Notes: generated from the letters alone by a model not told the origin. Positions 30,757 through 42,900 are shown, numbered from the stretch's first letter. The stretch is 64,000 bases of DNA from Adiantum capillus-veneris (GCA_014529385.2 CM043966.1:142772211-142836210), one strand, 5' to 3'. Numbers and translations: made by a program.

Positions 30757-33700
30757 TCATTTTGGTTCATCGATTTTTAATTTTTCTCGCTCTTTGTGAA
30801 TCAATACTTCTTGTTCCGGGGTTCTAGCTATTTCATGTTCCATCAACGCTTGGGCTGTCTCAATGAGGTGTTTACACATTTCCAAATGCTTCGTTTCCAC
30901 TTCTGGTTGAGGATAAGTCAACCATCTTTGCTCTAAGGTTTGGTTTTTTTTTAGCCTTGCTTCGTATGCTTGTAATAGAGCATCTAACGGCTCTAGCACT
31001 TTGTCAACCAAGACTGATCCTCCTGAGGACGCTTTCCTCGGTTTGTTGATGGCCTCAGTTGTCTTACTCTCTCTCTCTCTTGTTTGAGTTGTTCCCTTGT
31101 TTCATGCAACTCGTTTTGCATGGCAATTTGCGTTTTCAACCTTCTCGTTTTCATCCTGTCTCGTTTTGCCTTCCAGGATTTTCGCTGAGTTCTAACGGAT
31201 AAACTCTCATTTTCTGTTGGTATGGGCAACTCGACCTTTTTCTCCAAAGTTTCGTTTTTTCCTAAGTCCTTGGTTTGGGCTCTGGTTATCGCGTTGATTC
31301 GGATCATGGGATCGGTTTCTGATCCGCTGCTAGCACTTGGTATCACCCCCACAATATTCATAGTCGCTTTTCCCTTGTTGTCCGGATTCTTCGCGCAATC
31401 TGGTAATATATGATTCATGCCACATCCGTCGCAAAACCCAAAAATTTTCACTCTTTCACCCTTGAAGGGACAGTTACGCTCCCAATGATTCGTACTTCCA
31501 CAGCTATAGCACTGTCCAATTATTGGTTGATTTTGAGGAGGTGGTCCCATAGGTTGTCCTGTTCTATTGGGATATCCTCTTGGTTTGTAATTTTGGTTCG
31601 CAATGAACATTAACGTTCTCTCGTCTACCAAATATTGATCTCTCGAAGGTTGTGCTATATACGTTGGTGGTGCCATACCCTCACTATTTCCCCACGGTTG
31701 ATATGCTTCGTCTGCGTATATTTGTGATTCGGGTTCAGTTGTGTAAGTCTCGTTTGTTTCCTCGTAATAAGACACTTTAAGTGTACTATTTGTTCCTGGT
31801 GATGCTTCACAAGGTTGAGCGTATCTAATCATGGCCCTATTTTCCTGTGGTAATGGAGGTTGTTGACCCAACACAGGTTGAGGTCTGTCTGCTCCAGCTA
31901 CCAAATTCATATTTGGTCCAACTTGATACCTTTGAGGAGGTGGTTGAGATGGTCCTGCTGGAGGTCCATACGGTTTTTCCCTCACAAAAGTTTTGTTATA
32001 AAAACACTCTTCAGTGCTATGATTCGTTCATTTCTGCTCTATGGCACACCATTTCAGTACTCGTCCACTCGCAACTGGAGCTTTAGGCTGTTGTGTGCAC
32101 CATGGCGTCGGATGATCCCCCCCGCATGCGTCACACTTCCTCGTCTGAGACTGTCTCATCACCGGATTTGATCTCACATGTTGTTGCATTCTCTTTGTTA
32201 CCTCCTCTATCAATTGATCAGCTGTCGGCATCAAGGACGCCTGAGCATCTTTCTTGGTAGAGGGTTCGCTCTTAATCGATGAAGAGCCACTGGCTATTGA
32301 ATCAGTATCCTTGGACACTTCCCCATATGCTTTGCAGTTGTCGACAAGATATAATGCTTCCCTCGTAACCTGCTGAAATGTGCTACAGGCCTTCAAGTGA
32401 AGGTCCTTTTTCAAGGTTTCATTCCTAAGTCCTTCAACGAAGAGCGCAGACAATCTCTCGTCCTGCGGTAATTCTCTTCTCGGGCATCTCTCAATGTATT
32501 GCTTGAATCTCAATGTCGCTTCCTTCACTTTTTCATTCTCCCTTTGTTTAAAAGCATATATCTGTGATACAGTATTATGCTTTATACCCCGTTTTGAGAA
32601 TTCTTCTACGAACTCGCGCAATACATGTTCAATATTCAGAAAAATTTCAGGGTTTAAAGGTTAAAACCATGTTAAGGCCGTCCCTTCCAAGGTCAGCCCG
32701 AATCCCTCGTATTGAGTATGGAAATCAGTGATCTGTTCCTCTCTTAAGACTTGCTTGAAAAGCGATACATGGGCATATGGATCCCCCAAGCCGCTATACT
32801 TCCTTGGCATGCACTTTGCTACTTGGGACGGTCTAATCCGTCTATGGTCTGCGGTCACTCTCATTGCTCCCATGTCCCGACTTAATCGTTCTCGTACATC
32901 AGGGAGGTCGTAGGTTGCTCTCGTTGGCTCACCCGCCCCAAATCTACTACTAGGAGGCAAATGTGATGGGATGGCTGTGACTGTCGGACCTACAGTCGTA
33001 TGTGTAGAGATAGGAACCATACTACCTCGATTCGTAGCCATCAATTCTCTAGAATGTAACGTTCCCATGGGGCTTGGCATCGAATAATGAGGTCGACTAA
33101 AAGAATCAGCTACATGAGTCCTCCCTCTGCCTGTGGTTAACGGTTCTGGCACAACAGTTGTAGGTGTTGTTCTAAGAGGGCTTGGAGTGACATAGTAATG
33201 GTGAAGTGGTCCCCCAAAATATGTATAACCCTCCAATTCTTTTTTGTCGATTGCTGCATATCGTCTTCCATACTTGTCATATGCGGCAATTTTCATTTCC
33301 GCTCCCTCGGTGTAGGTGAAGACATAAAGTTTTTTCCGCTCAGTCATCTCCCCAACGTAGGGTTCCTCACATCTATAATAGAGATATTGCTCTCCATTAT
33401 TATACTTGTATAGCCCCAGGTAGACATTATCCGTGTTGATTCGAATCGTTTCGTTTTCTCACCTTAATTTCACATTCGGTAAGTTCATTGTTGGAGCCCT
33501 TTCCTCATGTTCCTCGTCTATTTTGGCTTTTGTGCCCATCAATCCCCACTTGTCTACAATGTTAGGATTTAGGACTACCAAATACATGATACCCTCGTCA
33601 TCTAGGTACCTGTCTCCACTATAGCTTATAGGCACCAAGTCCCTGAACTCGCTTGGTCTATCTTCTATTTTCACACAGTAGCGGTCCATATCGTCTTTGT

Positions 33701-34001
33701 ATATCTTGGCACCTTGCTTGTTGTCATATTGATACTTGATGAACAATAGCTTTAGCGTGGCCGAGGAGTCTGATGGTCCTGCTGCCATGTTTTCTCTCTC
33801 GTTTAGTTTTATTTGCCCCAAGTGTTCTGCAAAGCTCTCTGAAGATCTCTTTGAAGAAGTATCGGAAATGACTTCTTCAAGGATCGGTTCCAATTGGCAT
33901 ACTATCCCTTGGTTTACACTCTCCTCCGTCGACGCGACACTTGTTTGATCCGCTAAATTTAGGTGTCTAGTGTTGATTTGTTTTCCCGGTCTCAAAAACA
34001 T
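30757..34001 (-). pseudogene. gag: B2 gag: capsid region and three zinc knuckles
   Basis: From the ATG at 34001 one frame runs to about 31000 with stops near 33459, 32661 and 32028; a frameshift near 31060, in a (CT)n run, then moves to the protease frame. The retrotransposon gag domain is visible at about 32850-32400 (RKYSGLGDPYAHV, EGFGLTLEGTALTWF, LREFVEEFSKRG, TVSQIYAFKQ). Three zinc knuckles: CDACGGDHPTPWC, CYSCGSTNHWERNC and CDGCGMNHILPDC. The region after them is helical and charged. B3 is in one frame across the matching join, so the native gag-pol was probably one frame. The N-terminal 300 residues have no family I recognise. Confidence 0.75.
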
Positions 34002-34036
34002 GAAGAAAGTGGGATTTACTGACCGAATCCAAACCT

Positions 34037-34045
34037 CTTACCTGG
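34037..34045 (-). promoter_or_regulatory. B2 predicted splice donor upstream of gag
   Basis: On the - strand CCAG/GTAAG, a full match to the plant 5' splice consensus, 40 nt before the gag ATG. B3 has CCAG/GTAAG 35 nt before its gag ATG. Confidence 0.55.
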
Positions 34046-34300
34046 AGATGGAAAAATCTTTCAATTCCGGCGACTGCATGGGCTGTTACTTGACCGGTCT
34101 CTGCAAATGAATACACTGGATAGCTATGAGATCACTGTATCATTCCAACTGTTAGCAGATTCAACACTTCAAAATGATCTTAACACAATTTTGCTTGTAG
34201 ATTGTTGACAATAAGTCCAATTTGAGTTTTGAAAACTCCTGGTATCTTTTGTAACCTAGGTTTATGATCAAGTCAAAAATGAGCTAGATCTGGGCCAGAG

Positions 34301-35018
34301 GTACACCGATCGCGATCGTACTTCTGGGTCCAAATCAGATGAAACTTTACCAGCTTGTTCACTAAGCTATTTTAAGACTACCTGCCAGACACTTTTGTAT
34401 TTGGACTCAAAAAAGTCAAGTTTTTATCATTTCTTGGTTGGAAGTGCCTGTTTTTCCCAATTTTATCAATTTGACTTGATTTTGGTGTTTGTTTTGGGAA
34501 ATGAAAGCTATTTGGGATTGTCTTGTGTACAGGCTATCCCTCTGTATGCTTTCTTCTCAGTTTTGATGTGTTTTGGTCTACTGTAAGTCAATTTCTATGT
34601 CAGTTTAGCAGTTTTTGACTTGGATCTGTATTCAGTGGTTTTGACCAATTTTTTGTGGTTTTTGACCCTAGGTCCTTTAGACTTTTATGTTTGTATACAC
34701 TTGAGGATCCCACATATGAAATTTGGTCAAAATCTGGCACTTAGGTACACCGATCGCGATCGTAGTTCTGAGCCCAAATTAGACTGATGTTTTAAGGCTA
34801 TCCCCCAAGTCTTTTTGCATTTGGATCACCAAAAGTCAAGATTTTACAGTTTCTGGGTCTGTCAGGCTAGTTTTACCCAAGTGGCGTGATTTCCTTGATT
34901 TTTGATGTTTTTGGGTGTGGTTGCTTTAGACAAACTTGTTTAGAATCTTATCAGGAAGGCACATGTCAAATCTTGTCCAATTCTGGCACTAAGGTACATC
35001 GATCGCGATCGTGGTACA
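34301..35018. repeat. B2 palindrome array in the leader, three sites
   Basis: Three perfect CGATCGCGATCG cores with the same GGTACA(C/T) flank as the spacer copies. Spacings are 444 and 249 bp. The unit also has TCTGG before and CCAAAT after the core, as in the spacer. Confidence 0.9.
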
Positions 35019-35543
35019 TAGGCCAAATCTGATGAAATTTTGTCTGCTCCCTCTGACAAGTGTTTCCCAGTGTTTGGTGCTACCACTTTGTGATTTGAAT
35101 CAATTTTAGCTCTGTTTGGTCAGATTTTCAAAATTTCAGAGTCTTATGGCCTTTTTGCCAAAGTTATGGTTTTCTGGTTTCTCGACTCTAACTTTTACCC
35201 CAAATCTGACTGGAATGTGATTTACTTATCCTACTCCTAAGTACAGAAATTAAAGAACATAAGAAAATGAATCAAACAAAACAAACAGGATAAAAAATGG
35301 ATGATGAATCAGTACTCAATCGATACAAAGAAATTTGAAGAGAAAAATTGCTTGAAGCAACCTCACTCACAACTCCCTATATCTCTCAAGAGTAGATCTA
35401 GCCAGTCCACCGACCCTAGACTCCACTAAGCTCTAAACCCCTGTCTAGATGCTTCACTGAAATGTAAATGGAATGGAAATTATATTTTGGAACAATAAGA
35501 AAACCCTGAATACGCACTCGGTCACTCATCACCTAAGATTCAT

Positions 35544-35561
35544 TCCCCGGCAGCGGAGCCA
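35544..35561 (-). promoter_or_regulatory. B2 primer binding site (tRNA-Asp-like)
   Basis: One base after the 5' LTR the - strand reads TGGCTCCGCTGCCGGGGA, complementary to a tRNA 3' end with CCA. It resembles the tRNA-Asp PBS used by Athila/Tat-type elements (TGGCGCCGTTGCCGGGGA), with two differences. Confidence 0.7.
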
Positions 35562-35562
35562 A

Positions 35563-36448
35563 TGTTTGCGGGTCGCCGCGACGGACGTCCATAGCATAGC
35601 TCTCAAGCATCAACATAAAATTATCGATACAGGGGAAGCGACTCGAATGAGGCATGGAAACTCATTAGGTTGTCAATCCTAATGCAGCGAACTCGAAGAG
35701 ATGCAACTACTAACTCTACAAGCAAATCAATCGCACTAAAGCCAAGCAATCTGCCTATGTCCTTCTACACAGCTCTACAGTCATCACGCCCGTTCACCAT
35801 GCAAATCATATCAGAATCGCACAAAACTTGAAGGGAAGCTACAGGGGACTATCAGGAACATATCCTATCACTGTCACAGCATTCTGGAGAGGTACAACGA
35901 TTGCAATTGTTCGTCCTAAAGTACGTAAAAATAGTAAACGAATGATCCTAAAGGGTCTTTTTTAGGTCCCTAAAGCCTCTCCTAGGGTTAAAACAACATA
36001 AAATACGCATATAGACACTCAAAACAGCGATTTAAGGCCTAGACGGATGTGTCTGAAACCTTCACCGAATCTTGAATGGTTACACTTGAATGGAAGAGTA
36101 GAGTAAGAGGAACACAATGCAAGCAACAAAACTGAATTTGGATTACCGTAGCCGCAATGGCGAAGATTACAAGTTGGAACAAGAAGGAGCTCTCTTTCGT
36201 ACGCTGTCTTCTCATTTTTTTCTCCAAAAAGATTATCCAAAACTTACAAAAAATGACCTTTATAGATTAGGTCTTTGCAAAAATGGCTTGTCCGGCCATA
36301 AGCTCCTAATCTTAAAACTGGCTCTCTAATATACAATTTCTCCCAAAAGAATAATCATACATCCTTGACAATTTCCCGGCTTAGAGATGCTTCTTTACAA
36401 AAGAATTTTACAATGGCCACGGCCGCCTGTTGCTTCTTCCTCCAAACA
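35563..36448 (-). repeat. B2 5' LTR
   Basis: Matches the 3' LTR (17753-18662) along its length except for the missing duplication. TATA box at 36264-36258. The palindrome here (35898-35909) reads CGATTGCAATTG; every difference from the perfect core is a CpG transition. Confidence 0.9.
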
Positions 36449-36748
36449 CTCACAAACATGAAGTTTAGAGTGGTACAGTTGCCAAAAATTGAAAAAAAAG
36501 CCAAAAACAGGACCCGTTTTTTCACACAGTTTAGGTTCAAAAATGTTGTGCAAGAGTAAGGTTAATGGTGAGATCGATACTATAAAAAAAAAGCTAAGTT
36601 TTTTTTAGCTCATAAGGCAACTTTGTGGATATATAGCACCTAAAAATTCATTTTCATACTCTTCAAATAATTCAAGAAAAATGGTCACTTAACAAGACAC
36701 AAAAGTGTCCAAGGACATAAAAGTGTCCTGTTACCATTCTAGTGTTAA

Positions 36749-38706
36749 TAGTCTTTTTGACAGGTATAAAATGAGCTTGTTTACTGAACCTGTCTACTAT
36801 CGTCCATATTCTTGTATTCCCATGGATAGACTTAGGCAATCCAAAGATAAAATCCATGGATATGCTCTCCCATGGTGAATTAGGGATTGGAAAAGGTTGA
36901 AGAAACCCAGGTTGCTTCCCTCTATCAAACTTCGTCTTTTGGCATACCACACATTTAGAAACATACTCTTGTATTTTTGCTTTCATGGTAGGCCAGTAGA
37001 AATATGTTTCGATCCCCTTTAAGGTAGAGTGAATCCCCCTATGCCCCGCATAAGGAGGAGCATGAGATTCATACATTACTCTCTCACGTAGTGAGTTAGT
37101 AACACATGTTCTATTGCCATAGAGAAGATAACCATCTTGTAAAGTAAATGGTTCCTCTGTCTTCCCTAATGCAAGGACTGAAATCACATCTCTAAAATCA
37201 AGATCAATAGCATACTCATCTATCATAGAAGATAGATCATTGTGAGTTGCTGTGGAAACCGCATTCACTCTCGGCCATCTTGAGAGTGCATCGGCTACTT
37301 GGTTATGCTTGCCAACAAAGTGAGAAATATGAAAATGAAATTGCGAAAGAAAATTTGCCCGCCTCATTTTTTTGTCGGAGAGCTTGGTCTCCGTCATGAA
37401 GTACTTAAGACTTTGGTGATCCGTTCGCAGAATGAAAGGAGTCTCCAATATATAGTGCTTCCATGAGTCTAAGGCATGTAGAAATGCAAGGAGTTCCTTT
37501 TCATATATGCCTAGAGCTTGCTCAACAGGGTCGAGCCTTCAACTTTCATAGGCTATGGCGTGCCCTTCTTGAAGCAAAATAGCTCCAAGGAAATCACCAC
37601 AAGTGTCAGATTGGACCTCAAATGGATTTAAGAGATCCGGTAGTGTAAGCACACATTGAGAGATAAGCTTTTCTTTAAGATTTTTGAAAGCATTGTTCTC
37701 CTTGGTAGACCAAGTATACCTAATGTTTTTCTTTGTTAGGTCATGTAATGGTCCTGCTATTAGTGAGAACTTTTCTATGAAGCATCTATAGTATGCACAC
37801 ATACCTATAGAGCTTCTTAGTTCATGAAGATTCCTTGGTTTAGGCCATCCTTTTATTACCTATAACTTTGATGGATCCATTTGGATACCATCTTGAGAGA
37901 TAATGTGACCTAAATATTGAATCTCTTGCAAGAAAAAATCACTTTTCTTTCAATTAACATAAAGTTTATCCTCTCTTAGAACTTGAAATATTACCTGGAG
38001 GTGTTGCTTGTGTTCGTCTAATGAATTAGAGTAGATGATGATATAATCAAAGAACACTCCAGTAAAGGTTTGGTGAGGCCTGAATAGCTTCTCCATCAAG
38101 TGGTTGAATGTGATTGGTGCATTGGTTAAGCCAAAAGGCATGACAATATATTCGTAAAGACCAAACATAGTGCAAAATGCGGTCTTTACAATGTCTTTAT
38201 CAACATCCTTATTTCATGATAGCCACTTTTTAGGTCGATCCTACTGAAGTAGGTGGACCCTTGTAGCTTATCAAATAGGTCTTCTACCCGTGGAATGGGA
38301 AACCTATTCTTGATAGTGATCCTATTTAGTGCTCTATAGTCTACACACATTTGATATGTGCCGTCTTTCTTTTGCACTAATAGCACAGGAGAACAAAATG
38401 GAGATGAGCTAGGCCTAACCATGCCCTTCTCAACTAACTCTTGCACTTGCTACATAATCTCCTCTTGTTGAGCTTGAGAAACACTATAAGGAGGTTTATT
38501 AGGCGGTGAAATTCCTGGAAGAAGTTCAATTGCATGGTCATCATTGCCTTGTTTAGGAGGTAGCTCACAAGGGATGTCGTCAATAAAGACATCTTGAAAC
38601 CCCTTGAGAAAATTGGATAACTCTAATTCCTTTTGATTGTGTATATTCTCTTTTGCTAAAACATTAGGTTCATTTTAAGAATCTTTAACAAAAATCATGT
38701 ACATGG
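36749..38706 (-). pseudogene. C reverse transcriptase, RNase H and integrase N-terminal half
   Basis: Typical plant chromovirus pol in several broken frames: RT with [31 protein letters not shown] and MPFGLTNAP. Its catalytic box reads FFDYIIIYS, so the second Asp of the usual F-x-D-D is Tyr, which should abolish activity. RNase H: FILRTDHQSLKY and ADALSRWP. Integrase zinc domain: AGHRGIHST with CVVCQKTK; core start SMDFIFGLP and IVDRFSKQAHFI. The integrase breaks at the TTAA at 36745-36748 where T1 inserted and resumes at 16703. Confidence 0.85.
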
Positions 38707-40772
38707 TGTCGGGGGATATGGGTTTGCGAGGTGAGCCGGGTCAGCACCGGGCTGCTTGCTGTGGGAAATAAGAGAGACAAGACGCACAGCACAAGGCAAC
38801 AGATCCTGTCAACACTTTAAATACTTAAAACTCGAAAATCGAAATGGTTTAAACTGCTAATGATTAGCCAAAGATGAATTCGATTACAAATGGTTGCCGT
38901 TAACGGCACTGATGAAGTTGGGAGAGTTTAATGCTCTCAAATTAGATCAAGACTGTAAAATTTCCACTTATGCTCGCCATTAGAGTCTTTATAAGCTGAT
39001 TAGGAGGTAAGTATCCAACAAAATCCCCTGCTTGATACCCTTGTATCTGCCAAATACAGTAGAGAGAGTTTATCCTCTCTCCTTGCTTACTCGAGAGCGA
39101 GTTTTGACTTCCCTTGGTTTGCTTGTCCCGCCTTACTTCTTTGTCCTTGATTTTCTTTAATCACTGCACGCTTTGCTTGCACGATTTAACCTCGACAAGC
39201 ATCTCTTTTCTTGCTTGATTGGATTGGAGATCGAGAGAGAGAAAAAGCTCGCCTTCTTGGCTTGGTTTTGATTGATGAGAGAGAGACCTCGCCTTCTTGG
39301 CTTGGTTTCGATTGAGAGAGAGAGAGATCGCCTTCTTTGATGGAGATCAAGGGCGAGAGCTCTTGCTTCCTCTCTTTCCTTCTTACCCCTCCTGTTATGC
39401 CCTCCTTGGCTTGCTTGCTCTTCGTTTTCTTGCCAACCTTCCTCGCCCCTCCTATAATTAGCGTGCCCTTTCGTTTTTTGTCCCCACCACGCAGTCACGG
39501 CGCCGTGACTGACGTGGCGTGGGAAGGGGTTTGATGACGTGGCAGCTCACGTTTCCGGGAAGCTCCAAAAGCACCGCGAGTGGCACCGAAAGGGGTCGCC
39601 TTGCTATTCTGGACATTTTACGTTCCATCCTCGCGCTCGTCAGAGCATCCTATGAGCCGGCGCGAGGCCATCTTCCCTGCGCAATCTCCTCCTTGGTTGT
39701 TGTGGACGCCATGGTTCGCTTTTGTTTTCCCATTCAATTAAATCATGTGGGCGGCCTTTGATTGCCATACCCACTTGGGCGGCCTCTAGCCCTTGGGCGG
39801 CCTTAGTTTAACGGCCCTTGGGCTCCTTGGTTGGCTTGGGCAACCACTAGCCCTTGGGCGGCGGCCTTTAAAAAGGGTACCCCATCTGGTATACATGTTA
39901 GCCAAGGCTAGGCCAGGCATCTCATTGGGCGGGCATTGCTTTGTTTAGTTGGGCGGGCGGCCCTAATGGGTACCACATTGCATACATGCCGGCCAAACGT
40001 TGCCAAGCTTCTCCATTGGGCGGCCATATTCACTTTACGGGCACAACATTTGGCATAAATGGCGACTAATGGAATGCCAAGCAGTATATCTTTCTCCTAG
40101 CAGTCCTTAACTAATAATATCATCATGAATTTTGATGTCCATATCAACTTTCTCGAATAATGCCAAAATAACCCAGCTCAGCATTGCCGATAACTGACAC
40201 CGGACTCCGCCTACCAAGCAGTAGACTTCTCAAACTGCATAAAACACATACAAACCCTGCTGAGGCTGTAAAAATCCCACATGGCACTTCAACCGAGAGG
40301 ACCAGACTGGCACGGAACCGGCCCGTTGAATCTTTAATTGCCCATATCTTGGCAACCGTAACTCCGATTGCTAATCTGAAAAGACCGGCGTGCTCCACAA
40401 AGTGAGCACTTCAGGCTCGTGCATTCATTTCATTTCTGTCACCTCAGCTACAGTTGCCCAATTCGGTACGAATCTGCAATCAACTTGAACTTTAAACTGC
40501 CATAACTTCTTCACCGTAGCTCCAATCGACGAGTCGTAAAGACAGGCCGGTAGAGCACTTCAAGCACTGCAGTTCTAGACCATAATCTTCCATATGTGCT
40601 CACTTCAAGCATACTCATTTTTGGCATCATTAAGGAATCTGTTGGCCCTTTAAAGCCGCATCTGGCATACATTAATCATGAGACTTGGCATGTTAACAAG
40701 CCCTCATCACTGACCATTAATCAAGTAGGCTTCAAAGAAGCTTAGCTTGCATTTCTCTGCTCTTTTTCTCAT
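38707..40772 (-). repeat. D: solo LTR-like insertion (2.07 kb) in C
   Basis: Separates the C protease from C RT. The + strand begins TGTCGGGGGATATG and the insertion is flanked by CATGG on both sides (38702-38706 and 40773-40777), a 5-bp duplication. The far end reads CTCAT rather than a clean CA. A TATAAAG motif on the - strand near 38990 suggests - orientation. There is no coding region, only LTR-like sequence, including a roughly 50-bp tandem repeat at 39230-39335 and many GGGCGGCC-type motifs at 39745-40030. Confidence 0.5.
39230..39335. repeat. Tandem GAGAGAGA/CGCCTTCTTGGCTTGG repeat in D
   Basis: Two and a half imperfect units of about 50 bp, each with CTCGCCTTCTTGGCTTGGTTT and a GA run. 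Confidence 0.7.
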
Positions 40773-42812
40773 CATGGCAGCGAAGCTGCACGACAACGGA
40801 AATAGAGCTCTTTATTGACTTATTGAAAGCTTGCGTATGTACAATAGATATGGTGTTACCCATTTCCTTAGCATCTATGTACATATCTTTTTTCCTGAAC
40901 CTAAAGTAGATTCTCCTTTTAGGGCATTTAACATTGGCAGCCATGCAATCAAACCATGGTGCCCCTAGGATTACATCCTCATGCTTGAGAGGAGAGATAA
41001 ATAAGTCCTCTTGTCCACATATCTTTGGACATGGAGCCTCAATTTCCCAATTAAGAGAGGGACTGAAGCTTCTTGCCCCTTGAACGCACCGTCTGCGGCA
41101 GGTAGGACATCTCCCATCTCATAGGCTTGTATGCCTAGCTTGGTGGCCAACTCTTTGGATTATGAAATTGTGAGTAGAACCACGATCAAAGAGAATAAAA
41201 GCATCATGTTCTCTTAACTTTTCCCAAGCATGGCATTGAGGAGATCCTTTGTGGTGAGTTTCCTCCTCTTAGATTTTGACCAAGGTAGCTCTAGGAGGTT
41301 CATGGCGGTTGTTCTTTTGGGGACAAGCACGGTACGCATGCCCTTGCTCGCCGCACTTGAAACAGTGGTTATCCTTGAGATAACGCTCAAGATCTTCAGG
41401 ACAAAGTTTATTTTTGCCTTTGTAAACTCCTTTCTCTTTAGCTTTGTTGGAATTGCCCTTAGGAGACTTTTGGACATTGTCCTTCGCCTTAGGCTCAATG
41501 GAACCCTTGTTTTCCATGGGCTTAGAATTTCTTTTAGCCCCTGTTTGGAAATTGATTCGAGAAGACACCATAGTATGGTGTATAACCGCCGATATGGTGC
41601 GTGGCCTTTGGGAGTTGACATACTGCACCATTTCTTCAATTAAGCCCGCACAAATTTTTTTCTTTTGCTCTCCAAAATCCAACTTTTTGAAGACAGTGGC
41701 TTTGAGTTGTAGGTCTCAAAACTTGTCTACATATTTGTGAATGGATTTGTAAGGAGAGAGCTTCAAGCTTCGCCATTCGGTGAGTACTTTTTCTTTGGCA
41801 TCGGTGGCCAAAAATTGCTTCATAATGGAAGCTCTTAAAGCTTTCCATGTTTGTGGAGCTTCATCGTTGGCCCATAGGCTAGACCACCATTGCCTGGTGG
41901 ACTTTTGAAAGTGCATAGCTACATGGCATAGCTTAGAGGACTTCTTGAAGCCCTCATCTCCAAACACCGCATCGAATTGTTGGATAAAGGCCAAGACTTT
42001 GTCCGTAGCACCAAAGGTGCCATCGTAGGTAAGGAAAGAGATGCTCTTACCTCCCTCTTTAAATTTCTTGAGCTTGGACGACCTCTTCCACGTGGCATAG
42101 GATTTACTATGGCCTCTTCCTTTTTATTGTTCAAGGGTTGCACCATCACTTTCTTCAGAAGATGAAGAATTTCAAGAAGATGGAGAAGAGAGTGACCTCT
42201 TTCTCACCTTTTTCTTGCCTTGATCTTCTTTGTCTTCACCATCACTTTCATAAGATGAAGAGGATGAAGAAGATGGAGAAGAGGGTGTCCTCTTTCTCGC
42301 CTTTTTCTTCTCTTGCTTTTTGTCATCCCTCTTTGAATTATGGTGTGGAGAAGTGTGTGATGGTCTTCTCCGTTTTGGAGGTGATGGAGAGCATTTAGCC
42401 CGTCGTCTTTGTGGAGCCATCTCCGTCGAGGTGGCAAGAGACTCACTTCTTTCTTGTCATTCCTTTGGTGGGGGTTCTTGAGTTCTCCTTTGAGAAGGAG
42501 ATGCGCCATCAAGAAGCAAATTTTTAAGCCCTTCGTATAGATCCTCTTCTTCTTCCCAAATCAGAGAGAGGCCTCTTTTGGAAGTCTCGCAAGGAGTCTT
42601 CCTAAGTGCTCTCTCGTCATGGTAGGGAGCTTGGAGAATCCCATGAGCACAAAGCTGCCGTTGCACTTCACTTTGGAGGGATCGATTGCCCATGGCTTGT
42701 TGAAGCCTAGAAACAAGGTAGTTAAAAGCATAGGGGCATCATTAGTAGCCTGTTCATTAGAAAAATCAAAGTTATCAACATTAATTTGACTCTCTTTACT
42801 ATTGTCAGCCAT
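40773..42812 (-). pseudogene. gag: C gag and protease
   Basis: Starts MADNSKESQIN at 42812. After a Lys/Arg/Ser-rich segment it shows a retrotransposon gag domain (FIQQFDAVFGDEGF, QWWSSLW, TEWRSLKLSPYKSI) at about 42000-41700, and a zinc knuckle CFKCGEQGHAYRAC near 41360. The protease follows at about 41225-40920, with FDRGSTHNFI in place of the usual Asp-Ser-Gly and a later LGAPWFDCMAANV. Frames change several times and stops are present. The protein would continue into RT at 38706 but for D. Confidence 0.8.
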
Positions 42813-42900
42813 TCTAACAACTTTTAGGTGTACTTTGGCACGTCAAGCCCTAGTTGCTACTCCTCTTTACCCCTTTAGAAAAATCACTCAAGCTACTGTA

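Larger units (their letters stand above)
34002..35543 (-). other. B2 5' leader (PBS to gag)
   Basis: A 1.5-kb noncoding leader. It carries three B2 palindromes with cores at 34307-34318, 34751-34762 and 35000-35011, and a splice donor 40 bp before gag. 35020-35543 shows no recognised feature. Confidence 0.7.
17753..36448 (-). mobile_element. B2: full-length giant Ty3/gypsy element (18.7 kb) with both LTRs
   Basis: Bounded by LTRs 17753-18662 and 35563-36448, inserted in T1. Flanking 5-mers are CTCAT (17748-17752) and CTCAC (36449-36453), a target duplication with one change. Order on the - strand: 5' LTR, PBS, leader with three palindromes, gag, protease 1, RT, RNase H, two H2C2 domains, integrase, protease 2, spacer with four palindromes, ORF3, polypurine tract, 3' LTR. 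By eye the LTRs differ at roughly 3% of sites, mostly transitions, plus a short tandem duplication in the 3' LTR. Confidence 0.9.
16708..36744. mobile_element. T1: non-autonomous TTAA-flanked inverted-repeat element (hosts B2)
   Basis: The left end CACTAGAATGGTAAC (16708-16722) is exactly mirrored at 36730-36744. TTAA flanks both ends (16704-16707 and 36745-36748), and the flanks are the two halves of the C integrase frame, so one TTAA was duplicated on insertion. Its own sequence is 16708-17752 plus 36449-36744, about 1.34 kb; the rest is B2. A short hairpin GGACATAAAAGTGTCC lies just inside each end. No transposase frame seen. TTAA duplication is typical of piggyBac-type transposition and does not fit CACTA elements, which duplicate 3 bp. 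Confidence 0.75.

Noticed and set aside
35541-35562. tRNA gene 3' end next to the B2 LTR
   Set aside because: Only the last 18 bases resemble a tRNA end, with no acceptor partner, D or anticodon arm; it is the primer binding site.
16708-36744. T1 as a CACTA (En/Spm) transposon because of its CACTAG ends
   Set aside because: CACTA elements duplicate 3 bp. Here the 3-bp flanks differ, while the 4-bp flanks are both TTAA.
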